From positions 1 through 36,710 of the forward strand of contig JAPPLD010000002.1 in the NCBI GenBank assembly GCA_028819565.1: a stretch of DNA of 36,710 nucleotides, written 5' to 3'. Below, piece by piece: positions 27,420 through 34,595 of this stretch. Made by a program: the position numbers and the translations under genes. Numbering within the stretch: position 1 is the stretch's first letter; every line of letters begins with the position of its first letter. This stretch comes from Gammaproteobacteria bacterium. Its GTDB lineage: Bacteria > Pseudomonadota > Gammaproteobacteria > Poriferisulfidales > Poriferisulfidaceae. Below the pieces are notes generated by a model. That model ran no database searches. It had not been told where the DNA came from and worked only from the letters and a program-made list of their open reading frames with translations.

Positions 27420-27895
27420 GCGTACGCGGGAAGTTGTACCAGGGAGGCACCACCCTGGCCCGCGAAGCGGCGCTCACCCGAACTGAGGGCGGGGAGTTCA
27501 CCGCGGTCGTCGTCTCCGAAGGCAAGACCGTTTCCCTGGGCCGCATGAAGGGCGTGACGGCCCGCGTTGCGGGTTCCGATCGGCTAATCTATTTTTCCAA
27601 TGATTTCGCGTTCAGTACGGACGATCATGAAGGACTTGACGCGCTGTTGCCGGAAGGGCAGGCGCGGCGAAACCGCTTCCTCGTGTTTTTCGAGCAGACC
27701 CGCATCGGCTACATGGTGGCTTTGGCCGCCCTGCTGATCGGGCTGGCGGTGGCCTACCAGGTCTTTCCGGCCTGGTTTTCCGAGATGCTGGAGGGCCTGA
27801 TCCGCTTCGAGTTCATCCCGTTCGAATTTGATCGGGACGAAGGGGCCTGGGCGCGGGCGCACACTGCCGAAACGAAGCGACTTAATACGGCATAA
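27416..27895 (+). pseudogene. M48-peptidase partner of YjgN, lacking its peptidase domain
   Basis: A 159-residue open frame starting with GTG coupled to the DUF898 stop. Residues 1-85 (SVRGKLYQGGTTLAREAALTR ... LIYFSNDFAFSTDDHEGLDALL) match the N-terminal domain that normally precedes an M48 metallopeptidase, and a membrane helix follows at about 101-120 (YMVALAALLIGLAVAYQVF). The expected HExxH zinc-protease domain is missing: the frame ends about 40 residues later in a charged tail. The simplest reading is a 3'-truncated gene; a shortened functional form is possible. A secreted-protein gene begins 60 bases downstream, so a rearrangement near 27820-27900 is likely. Confidence 0.6.
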
Positions 27896-27958
27896 TCGCC
27901 ACAGTAATGTGCAGGGAGCCCCGACGGGCGACCCGCTCGCAGTTTGAGGGAGAAAATC

Positions 27959-28234
27959 ATGGAAATTCAATCGCGAGGAATCTCACTGATGGCGGCTGGC
28001 GCAATCCTGTGCGGGGCGCTGTTTCTTTCAAGCGACGCTCCTGCTTATAGCGGCACCGTCAATTACACCTGCCAAGGCCCGGAAGGGTATCTTAGCTGCA
28101 AGATCACGCTACCCTCTGTTTCTCTGGAGGCGCGCAGGCATGGCACGGGAAAGTACTATGGCGTCCGTTACAGGATCTACACCAAAGACGGCTCGGCGGA
28201 GGCACCGGACGATTATTATCCCGTCAAAAAAGAA
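27959..28234 (+). pseudogene. Calx-beta-like secreted protein, 5' part, interrupted by an IS1595-family element
   Basis: ATG 27959 follows GAGGGAG (27946-27952) by 6 bases. A signal peptide (LMAAGAILCGALFLSS...APAYS) leads into VRYRIYTKDGSAEAPDDYYPV, a pattern like Calx-beta domains. After 92 codons the element at 28235 breaks the gene; read-through adds five residues and stops at 28249. Joining 28234 to 30465 restores one frame of 168 residues, the second half being 30465-30695. An upstream TTG in the same frame at 27944 lies within the ribosome binding site region and is not the start. Confidence 0.88.
28227..28234 (+). repeat. Target-site duplication, left copy
   Basis: AAAAAGAA, identical to 30457-30464, directly abuts the element. 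Eight bases is the duplication length expected for IS1595-family insertions. Confidence 0.93.
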
Positions 28235-28257
28235 GGGAATTATATATAAAAGTAACG
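28235..28257 (+). repeat. Left terminal inverted repeat of the IS1595-family element
   Basis: It begins GGGAATTATATATAAAAG and matches the reverse complement of 30434-30456 at 22 of 23 positions. Confidence 0.95.
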
Positions 28258-28261
28258 AAAC

Positions 28262-28426
28262 TCACAGCATCCACTTCGGCTTCTGCTTGTACTGAATGCC
28301 CACATCCTGAACCACGGCTTTCACCAGTTTCAGGGGCGTGGACTTGATCCGCAAATCCTCTTCCAGCTCCGCCTTGCTCGGCTGGTGGCGCGGGTGCGGA
28401 ATCGTGATCGTCTTCTTCGGTTTCAT
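28262..28426 (-). CDS. 54-residue passenger protein of the IS element
   Basis: A small basic protein beginning MKPKKTITIPHPRHQPSKAEL and ending QKPKWML; I do not recognise it. The ATG at 28426 was chosen because it overlaps the stop of the preceding passenger gene as ATGA (28423-28426); an upstream ATG at 28453 would add nine residues. It is the last of three coupled small genes after the transposase and ends only a few bases inside the element. No domain is evident; the Lys/Arg-rich N-terminus could bind nucleic acid, which is speculation. Confidence 0.6.
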   Translation of the reverse strand: MKPKKTITIPHPRHQPSKAELEEDLRIKSTPLKLVKAVVQDVGIQYKQKPKWML

Positions 28427-28779
28427 TTCCACCTCCATCGGTGTTTGTGACATTGTTTGTCCGCTTCGGATTTTCCGGCATGAAGCAGGGCATCATAGAA
28501 AGCCCGTGCTTCTTTTGGATCTGCGCCCAGAGAAAGGTCTGATTCAAACGCATTCCGAAAAAATTTCTTCCAAGTCGATTCACGGGCATCGCAAAAAAAG
28601 ATTCCCGCAAGACGAAAGTCGGCGGGATCCGAATCAATCATTTCCGCCATAAACGCTTCCATGTACTCGCTCGCGACCTCGTGTCGTGCATCATGCAAAG
28701 GAGCCCCTTCTTCTGTGTAAGTCCCGTGTGCCATTACAACACCAGAATAGAAGGTTAGGAGAAGCGCAAGCATTTTCAT
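28423..28779 (-). CDS. 118-residue exported passenger protein of the IS element
   Basis: It starts MKMLALLLTFYSGVVMAHG, a signal peptide with a VMA-H type cleavage site, followed by a soluble, mostly helical, acidic domain (EVASEYMEAFMAEMIDS, FFCDARESTWKKFF) with two cysteines. I do not recognise the family. The ATG overlaps the stop of the 50-residue gene before it (ATGA at 28776-28779), and the stop overlaps the next gene's start in the same way. It is unusual cargo for an insertion sequence. Confidence 0.7.
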   Translation of the reverse strand: MKMLALLLTFYSGVVMAHGTYTEEGAPLHDARHEVASEYMEAFMAEMIDSDPADFRLAGIFFCDARESTWKKFFRNAFESDLSLGADPKEARAFYDALLHAGKSEADKQCHKHRWRWK

Positions 28780-28928
28780 CCAGTCGATTCCCTGCCGATA
28801 AAGCCTTCCATCAGGCCCTCCAGCCTTGCCATACGCTCCCGCAAATCAGAAACATCCCGATGCAGATTCCACAGGAAAGCGAGAATGGCAACAACCGCCG
28901 CAATCTGAACTCCTACTTCAACAGTCAT
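28776..28928 (-). CDS. 50-residue membrane-anchored passenger protein of the IS element
   Basis: A short frame starting MTVEVGVQIAAVVAILAFLWN, a single membrane helix, then a charged coiled-coil-like stretch LHRDVSDLRERMARLEGLME. GGAGG stands 8 bases before the ATG at 28928, and the stop overlaps the next start (ATGA). The layout resembles small helper membrane proteins of phage lysis modules, but the sequence is too short to assign. It is first of the three coupled genes, 62 bases after the transposase stop. Confidence 0.7.
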   Translation of the reverse strand: MTVEVGVQIAAVVAILAFLWNLHRDVSDLRERMARLEGLMEGFIGRESTG

Positions 28929-28990
28929 GGTCAATTCCTCCAAATAAGACCTTTACAGTATCCGCCTCGGCCAAATTTTGTCAAGCCCTG

Positions 28991-29935
28991 TCACGCCACC
29001 AGATCCCGGTACTTGAGCCGCTTGCCCACCATACCAGCAACGATACGGCGCATCTGCTGGAGGGTGTCCAATTCTCGTAGGTTGTGCTTGCCAGCAAACT
29101 CCTGGACATATCGGTTCAGGTGCTTCGGGCTGAACTGGTGGAAGGTTCCCTTATGGGCGCGTTTCAGGGTACTCCAGAACGATTCCACTCCGTTGGTATG
29201 CACCTGATCCTTGACGTACTCCCCAACCGAATGCTTCACCGATTCGTGCTTGTACGGGAGACTCGAATAGGCCGTTGCATCGTCCGTGTACACGATGGCT
29301 TCTGGGTCGGTGTGAGCCCGAATGAAGCCTTGTAGCGTCTCGGCATCGGTCTTTTCCACGACCTTCGCCCGCACCTGCTTGGTGGGGCGATCCTTGATGC
29401 CAGTGACGGCCACCTTGCCGACTGCGCCCCGGCCTTCGAGTTTCCTGCGCTTCGTCTTGTGCATATTCCTGCGCTTGCCGCCAAAGTAGGACTCATCCAC
29501 TTCTACGGGGCCGGAAAACAAAGCATCTTTATCATCAAGCGATTCGCGCAGGCGGTGCGCCAGATGCCATGCGGACTTCTGTGTAATGTCCAAGTCCCGA
29601 TGCAGTTTCATGCTGGATACGCCCTTCAGGTGCGTGGTCAGCAGGTAGATGGCGATTGCCCATGTCTGGTAGCCCAGCTTGCTCGACTGCATCACCGTCC
29701 CCGTCTTGACGCTGAACATCTTGGCGCATTCCTTTTCCCGGCATCGGTACGGCATCCGGGGATGCTTCGAGCCGGTCTGGACATTCTCCGATCCGCAGTG
29801 CGGGCAGTGGATTTTGCCTCCCCAGCGTTCCTCCACAAACCACGCTTCGGCGGTTTTGTCGTCGGGGAACATGCGCATGATCTCGATTAGGCTCATGCCT
29901 TTCCTGTAGTGCTTTCCGGGTGCTTTGTGTGCCAT
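28991..29935 (-). CDS. IS1595-family transposase
   Basis: A 314-residue transposase of the IS1595 (ISXO2-like DDE) family. An N-terminal zinc ribbon (CPHCG...CREKEC, about residues 44-70) precedes a helical region and the nuclease core. Catalytic acidic candidates are Asp in VEVDESYFGGKRRN (about residue 145), Asp in AIVYTDDATAYSSL (about 220) and the late NGVESFWSTLKR (Glu, about 252), where the family often has Asn or Glu. AAGGAG is 6 bases before the ATG. No frameshift or internal stop is seen, so it looks active. It lies within matching inverted repeats together with four passenger genes. Confidence 0.95.
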   Translation of the reverse strand: MAHKAPGKHYRKGMSLIEIMRMFPDDKTAEAWFVEERWGGKIHCPHCGSENVQTGSKHPRMPYRCREKECAKMFSVKTGTVMQSSKLGYQTWAIAIYLLTTHLKGVSSMKLHRDLDITQKSAWHLAHRLRESLDDKDALFSGPVEVDESYFGGKRRNMHKTKRRKLEGRGAVGKVAVTGIKDRPTKQVRAKVVEKTDAETLQGFIRAHTDPEAIVYTDDATAYSSLPYKHESVKHSVGEYVKDQVHTNGVESFWSTLKRAHKGTFHQFSPKHLNRYVQEFAGKHNLRELDTLQQMRRIVAGMVGKRLKYRDLVA

Positions 29936-29986
29936 GATTTTCTCCTTGTCTCTACGCCCCCATTGTACTGCAAAGTAACGAAAAAG

Positions 29987-30421
29987 TCAAGCCTTGTCGA
30001 TGTCCGAAAGAAGGTCGTCTATGGCCTTTTTCATGTCTTTTCTTATTTCTTCCTGTACTTTATCCAATTCTTTCTGTTTGCTTTTGACTTCCCTGAATTT
30101 GTAATATCCCCATACAAACAAAGCCGCCACAGACCCCCAGACAACCACGCGCAGAACGGAATTGATCATCAGCAAGTGATTCGTCATGGCCGGGTCTTCG
30201 AGAAAAGCCCACTCCAAGAAAATCCAGCTGAAGGTTTGCATGATGAGTTTCACAAGCCATAGACCAAACGCGACAAAAGCAAGCCAAATCACAAACTGAA
30301 CCGGCCTCTTGCCGATCACTTCCTCAAACTTTTTAACCAGTCCTTCCAGCCCTATTTCCACAAGAAGCCTCCTCGCTACATCTGCTGGCGCAGAATACAC
30401 AAAATTGAAAATCATACTCAT
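29987..30421 (-). CDS. 144-residue membrane passenger protein of the IS element
   Basis: The start MSMIFNFVYSAPADVARRLLV at 30421 was chosen because GGAGG lies 8 bases upstream; the frame is open 33 codons further but crosses the element's end. Two membrane helices (PVQFVIWLAFVAFGLWLVKLIM and SVLRVVVWGSVAALFVWGYY) are followed by a charged coiled coil (KSKQKELDKVQEEIRKDMKKA). I do not recognise the family. It is transcribed with the transposase, 51 bases ahead of it, and its ribosome binding site directly adjoins the right inverted repeat. Confidence 0.75.
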   Translation of the reverse strand: MSMIFNFVYSAPADVARRLLVEIGLEGLVKKFEEVIGKRPVQFVIWLAFVAFGLWLVKLIMQTFSWIFLEWAFLEDPAMTNHLLMINSVLRVVVWGSVAALFVWGYYKFREVKSKQKELDKVQEEIRKDMKKAIDDLLSDIDKA

Positions 30422-30433
30422 TCTACACTCCTC

Positions 30434-30456
30434 CGTTACTTTTGTATATAATTCCC
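30434..30456 (-). repeat. Right terminal inverted repeat of the IS1595-family element
   Basis: Reverse complement of the left end at 22 of 23 positions; the single difference is C for T at the thirteenth base. Confidence 0.95.
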
Positions 30457-30464
30457 AAAAAGAA
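30457..30464 (+). repeat. Target-site duplication, right copy
   Basis: AAAAAGAA, identical to 28227-28234. Confidence 0.93.
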
Positions 30465-30695
30465 TGGGGATGGAAGTGGCCGATGGTGAAGGGCGATGGA
30501 GGGTACAAGTGGAGCGCCAACCTGACCTACAACGTCAAGAAGGACGGGATTCCGGAAGGGCGGGAGTGGTTCTGGCTCTATCTGGACGACCCCGAAGTGA
30601 AAAAGAGTGCCAATGGGGCGTGGGAGTCCCATAGCGGCAGCAGCAACGTGCCGAAGCAGGTCCGTATCGAGTACGTAATCGAGGCCCATTCATAA
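30465..30695 (+). pseudogene. Calx-beta-like secreted protein, 3' part after the IS1595-family element
   Basis: It continues the frame of 27959-28234 exactly: ...YYPVKKE joins to WGWKWPMVKGDGGYKW. It runs through DGIPEGREWFWLYLDDPEV, a Calx-beta-like acidic motif, to VRIEYVIEAHS and a TAA at 30693-30695. No start codon or ribosome binding site serves this half alone, so it is not expected to be made while the element is present. Confidence 0.88.
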
Positions 30696-30701
30696 TAGGC
30701 T

Positions 30702-30720
30702 GCCCCGCGTTGCGCGGGGC
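30702..30720. terminator. GC-rich hairpin between convergent genes
   Basis: GCCCCGCG and CGCGGGGC form a perfect 8-pair stem with a TTG loop, directly after the TAA at 30695 and before the convergent permease gene end at 30780. No T-run follows on either strand, so it is a candidate only. Confidence 0.4.
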
Positions 30721-30779
30721 GGTGCCGGTCTCTCCCTGCCGGAGACCCGCGCAAGGGGGGGCGAAGGGCGGTGTCCCGC

Positions 30780-31991
30780 TTATTCGCCGCTCTGGAGGCC
30801 CGCGATCGGGTCGAGCCGCGATGCCTGGCGGGCGGGCTGGAGGCCGAAGAAGAGGCCGACGGCGCTGGCCGTGCCGAGCCCTCCCCCCACGGACATGCCC
30901 GAAATGAGGAAGATCCATTCCGTATACTGGCAGATTCCCCAGGTCACCACGAGACCGAGCAGGATGCCGAGCATGCCGCCCGCCATCGTCAGAATCACGG
31001 ACTCGATCAGAAACTGGCTTTGAATGTCCCGGCGCCGGGCGCCCAGCGCCCGGCGGATGGCGATCTCCCGGCGCCGTTCCGCCACGGACCCCAGCATGAT
31101 GTTCATGATTCCGATTCCGCCGACGACCAGGGAAATGCTGCCGACCGAACCGAGCAGAAGGGTGAAGATGCCCATCTGCGACTCCATCTGGGCAATCAGC
31201 TCCTTTGCGGTGACGATCGCGAGTTCCAGGCTCGGTGCCTGCTTTTGAAAGTAGGCTCGGACGCCGGACACCGCCGTTTCGTAATGAACGCCAGCCCGCG
31301 ACCGGGCGATGATGACATCGATCTCGGGGTTGGTGCTGACGCGTTTGGAGACGGTGATCGGCACAAAGACCGAATCGTTCGCCTGGATCTGCACGGGCAG
31401 GGCATAACTCTCCACCTTGGGGTTCAGCACGCCGACGACGGTGAAAAGGTGCTCCTCGACCTCGATCAGCGCGCCCACCGGCTGCTCAGTCCCGGCCTGG
31501 CGCATCGCCTCCGCGACGGCGGCTCCGACGACGCAGTAATGGCGGTCGATGTCCAGATCCGAGACGAACCGACCCTCCTGGACGGAGAGCCGGTTCACCC
31601 TTGCGAACGCCTCGGTCACGCCCTGGACGCTGCCCTGCCCGATCTCCTTGCCCGCGTGGCGGAACGTCCCGTAGCCCATGATTCTGGGCGCCGCATCGGC
31701 GATCGAGAGCACCACCTCCGGCATGGCGACGGCCTCGGCCAGACCAATTTCCGCGGGCCGGCCGGACACGGTGCCGCCCGATTTTCTGACCAGCAGGATG
31801 TCGGTGCCCAGGGCTTCAAAAGACTGGCGCGCCTGTTCCCGGGCGATCTCTCCGAGCGAGACCATCACGATGACGGACGAGATGCCGATCATGATGCCGA
31901 CGAGGCCCAGCACGGTGCGCAGCTTCGCCTTGCGCAGACTGTCGAGCGCCTCCCGCGCATTGGCGCCAAGAATGGAAAGGGTCTTGGACAT
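30780..31991 (-). CDS. ABC exporter permease, MacB/FtsX type
   Basis: A 403-residue permease with the MacB topology: one N-terminal membrane helix (TVLGLVGIMIGISSVIVMVSLG, about residues 24-45), a large periplasmic domain (about 50-270), and three C-terminal helices in the FtsX region (LLLGSVGSISLVVGGIGIMNIML, ESVILTMAGGMLGILLGLVVTW, VGGGLGTASAVGLFFGL) with the ERRREIAIRRALGARRRDI coupling loop between. Such mechanotransducing permeases power export of periplasmic substrates through an adaptor and TolC rather than carrying them across the inner membrane. The start MSKTLSILGANAREAL at 31991 was chosen, 22 bases after the ATPase stop; the earlier in-frame ATG lies inside the ATPase gene. Confidence 0.93.
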   Translation of the reverse strand: MSKTLSILGANAREALDSLRKAKLRTVLGLVGIMIGISSVIVMVSLGEIAREQARQSFEALGTDILLVRKSGGTVSGRPAEIGLAEAVAMPEVVLSIADAAPRIMGYGTFRHAGKEIGQGSVQGVTEAFARVNRLSVQEGRFVSDLDIDRHYCVVGAAVAEAMRQAGTEQPVGALIEVEEHLFTVVGVLNPKVESYALPVQIQANDSVFVPITVSKRVSTNPEIDVIIARSRAGVHYETAVSGVRAYFQKQAPSLELAIVTAKELIAQMESQMGIFTLLLGSVGSISLVVGGIGIMNIMLGSVAERRREIAIRRALGARRRDIQSQFLIESVILTMAGGMLGILLGLVVTWGICQYTEWIFLISGMSVGGGLGTASAVGLFFGLQPARQASRLDPIAGLQSGE

Positions 31992-32013
31992 CGCCCCGGA
32001 TCCCGGTCTTCCC

Positions 32014-32781
32014 CTAGGGGGCGGCTGCGCCTTGATCCCGGATCCCGTCGTCTGCCAGGGGGCGGGGGGGTCGGTCGGCACCCCGGTCCTGCCCCGGCAG
32101 CTCCAGAAGCTTGCCGTCGTCGATGCGCAGTTGCCGGGTGCACTGGCGCGCCACCGAGGAGTCGTGCGTGATGATCAGGATGGTCACGCCCTGCTCCGCA
32201 TTCAACTGCAGGAGCAGGGCCATCACTTCCTGGGCGGTTTCGGCATCCAGCGCCCCGGTCGGCTCGTCGGCCAGCAGCAGCACCGGGTTTCCCACCAGCG
32301 CCCGGGCAATGGCCACCCGTTGCTTCTGTCCGCCGGATAGCTGGCTCGGCTGGTGGTGGCTCCGATCCGCCATGCCGACCCGACCGAGAATCGCCTGCGC
32401 CCGGCGGATGGCCTCGGCGCGTCCGACCCCCCGGTACACCAGCGGCAGGCAGACGTTCTCCAGCGCGGTCAGACGCGGCAGCAGGTGGAACGCCTGGAAG
32501 ACGAAGCCGATGTACTCGTTTCTCAGGGTCGAGAGCATGTCGTCTTCCAGCCCAGAGACATCGTGCCCGTCGAGGACATGCGTGCCCGAGCTCGGGCGAT
32601 CCAGCAGGCCCACGATGTTCATGAGCGTCGTTTTGCCGCTGCCCGACGGTCCCATGATCGACATCAGGTCGCCGCTGCCGATTTCCAGGTTCACGCCGCG
32701 CAGAACCTCCGCCGTCACGGGCCCGATCCGGTAAGAGCGACAGACGTCGGTCAGGCTCAGCGTGTTCTGCGTCGCCTTCAC
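32014..32781 (-). CDS. ABC exporter ATPase, MacB/LolD type
   Basis: A 255-residue nucleotide-binding subunit with Walker A GPSGSGKTT (about residues 44-52), Q-loop FVFQAFHLLP, signature LSGGQKQRVAIARAL, Walker B LLLADEPTGALD and H-loop ITHDSS. The overall pattern is that of the MacB/LolD/FtsE branch. About 25 C-terminal residues (rich in Arg, Asp and Pro) extend beyond the usual end. In MacB proper, ATPase and permease are one chain; here they are separate genes. It overlaps the adaptor gene by 4 bases (32778-32781). Confidence 0.95.
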   Translation of the reverse strand: MKATQNTLSLTDVCRSYRIGPVTAEVLRGVNLEIGSGDLMSIMGPSGSGKTTLMNIVGLLDRPSSGTHVLDGHDVSGLEDDMLSTLRNEYIGFVFQAFHLLPRLTALENVCLPLVYRGVGRAEAIRRAQAILGRVGMADRSHHQPSQLSGGQKQRVAIARALVGNPVLLLADEPTGALDAETAQEVMALLLQLNAEQGVTILIITHDSSVARQCTRQLRIDDGKLLELPGQDRGADRPPRPLADDGIRDQGAAAP

Positions 32782-34595
32782 GGCGTCCCCCCTCGGGATA
32801 CGGGGAAGCCCCCGGCGGCGTCCGGCAGGACAATTTCATCGCCGGCCGACAGTCCGGCCACCACTTCGACCGAATCCAGTGTGGTCAGGCCGAGTTCTAC
32901 GGCCCGCCTGTCGATCGTGTCGGTTTTCCGGTCCCGAACGCGCACCCAGGTTTGCCCGCCCGCCTGCTGCACCGCGTCGAGGGGGACCAGCAGGGCCGCC
33001 GGGCGGTGGTAAACGACGATCGTGACGTGCGCGGACATTCCGACCCGAAGAAGGTCGCGGGCATGCTCTTCGAGCCGGGCGAGGGCGACCATGAGATCGA
33101 ACTCTGGCGCATAGCTTCGCCGTGCTCCCCTGCCTGCCTGCGAGGAGACCCGCTCCACGACCCCTTCGACCCGCAGGCCCGGAAAGCCCGGACCCGTCAC
33201 CCAGGCTCGCTGACCGGCCTTCAGCTTCCGCACATCCACCTCGTCCACGCGGGCCGTCACCGAAAGGTGGTCGAAATCGGCGAGAGTCAGCAGCAGCTCG
33301 CCCTGCGCCACCGAGCGGCCCTTCGTCAGGGGCTTGTTGCCGGGTCCTTCCGCGGCGATGACGATCCCAGAGATCGGCGCCCTGACCTGGGTCTGCTTCA
33401 GTTTCTCCTCATGCATCTGCAGACGGGTCAGTGCGGTTTCCGCCTCCAGCCGCGCCACCCGCTTTGCCTGCTCGCCGCCTTTTTCCTTGACGCCCTCCAG
33501 TTCCAGTTCCGCCGACTCGACATCCAGCAGCCGGTTCTCGAGGTTGCGCTGCGCCTGCTCGTGCTCCGAGACCGGGACGATCCCCAGATTCAGCAGGAAG
33601 GCGGCGCGCTCCATGGACTGTTCCGCATCGCCGAGGGCGATCTTCGCCTGGCGAAGTGCCCGCCGGGCGCGCGCCATCTCGGCGCTATTTTCCCAGTCCT
33701 CCAACTCGGCGAGCCGGTCGCGCGCCCGGATGTGTTCGATCTGGATCCCGCGGTGCTCCGTCATGAGCCGGTCGGTCTCGAACTCGACCAGCAGGTCTCC
33801 GGCGGCCAGCCGCTGGCCGGGCGCCGCATGCACTTCGCTCACATGGCTTTCGATGGGGCTGACCACTTTCACGACGCGGCCCGGCTCGAGACGTCCCCGC
33901 AGCGCGATGGTCGACTGGAATTCCCGGGGTTCGAGCGTCAACGTGGGCCAGGCTCCCGGCTCGCCGGGTTCGACGGTGGAATAGGCGTCCGGCGGGGCGG
34001 AGGAGATGAAGAGGTCCAGCGGTCGGATGTACCAGGTGCCGATGGCAAGAAACAGCCCCGCCACGAAAAGCACCGCGGTTCCGCGCGCTGCACGGACCTT
34101 CTTCGTCATCAGCGAGAGCATCTCGCTGCGGGCTTCGAGGTCGTGGTAGGCGTCCTGCAGCTCGCCGAGCTGCGTCTCGATGACTTTCGCCATGCGCAAC
34201 TCGGTCTCGCGCAACTCCCGGATCTCCGTGATGTCGGAGACCGTCGCGATCACCGCCATCTGGTCCGCATCGTCTTCCGGGGTCGCCTTCAGGTAGGACG
34301 TCGTGATGGTCAGGGAGCGCGGTTTGCCATCGATGCGGATGTCCGCGACCTGCCGGTCGGCGCCCCCCCGTTCGACGATCAGGTCGAAAATGACCTGCGT
34401 GAACTCGTCCAGCCCCTCCAGGGGGACGAAGACGTCCCCGAAGGTTTGGCCGATGATCGTGTCTGGATCCAGCTTGAACATCCGGCAGAAGGCCGGGTTG
34501 GCGATCTGGATGACGCCGTTGAAGTTGAGCACCAGGACGCCATCGGACAGGCTCTCCAGGAGCGTCCGGTAGATGGCCGGGTCGTGGGTTTTCAC
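32778..34595 (-). CDS. PAS-domain-fused HlyD-like periplasmic adaptor protein
   Basis: A 605-residue protein joining a cytoplasmic sensor to an export adaptor. Residues ~8-127 form a PAS domain (LLESLSDGVLVLNFNGVIQI, ANPAFCRMF, then VSDITEIREL), followed by a coiled coil (~128-165), one membrane helix (~171-190) and the membrane-fusion part: barrel-sandwich (RVVKVVSPIESHVSEVHA), a long helical hairpin (RARDRLAELEDWEN ... ALTRLQMHEEKLKQ), the second lipoyl half (VRAPISGIVIAAEG) and a beta-barrel. The adaptor part belongs with MacB-type ABC exporters. A PAS domain at the N-terminus of such an adaptor is unusual. It overlaps the TolC-like gene and the ATPase gene by 4 bases each, so the fusion is not an assembly artefact of separate genes. 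Confidence 0.93.
   Translation of the reverse strand: MKTHDPAIYRTLLESLSDGVLVLNFNGVIQIANPAFCRMFKLDPDTIIGQTFGDVFVPLEGLDEFTQVIFDLIVERGGADRQVADIRIDGKPRSLTITTSYLKATPEDDADQMAVIATVSDITEIRELRETELRMAKVIETQLGELQDAYHDLEARSEMLSLMTKKVRAARGTAVLFVAGLFLAIGTWYIRPLDLFISSAPPDAYSTVEPGEPGAWPTLTLEPREFQSTIALRGRLEPGRVVKVVSPIESHVSEVHAAPGQRLAAGDLLVEFETDRLMTEHRGIQIEHIRARDRLAELEDWENSAEMARARRALRQAKIALGDAEQSMERAAFLLNLGIVPVSEHEQAQRNLENRLLDVESAELELEGVKEKGGEQAKRVARLEAETALTRLQMHEEKLKQTQVRAPISGIVIAAEGPGNKPLTKGRSVAQGELLLTLADFDHLSVTARVDEVDVRKLKAGQRAWVTGPGFPGLRVEGVVERVSSQAGRGARRSYAPEFDLMVALARLEEHARDLLRVGMSAHVTIVVYHRPAALLVPLDAVQQAGGQTWVRVRDRKTDTIDRRAVELGLTTLDSVEVVAGLSAGDEIVLPDAAGGFPVSRGGTP

Larger units (their letters stand above)
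28235..30456 (-). mobile_element. IS1595-family insertion element with passenger genes
   Basis: The 2222-base element is bounded by 23-base terminal inverted repeats (28235-28257 and 30434-30456) that differ at one position and begin GGGAATTATATA. It is flanked by an 8-base duplication AAAAAGAA. It encodes a transposase with all expected domains and four other minus-strand genes: one upstream and three downstream of the transposase. The perfect duplication and near-identical ends suggest a recent insertion, with the interrupted gene otherwise undamaged. Confidence 0.95.
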
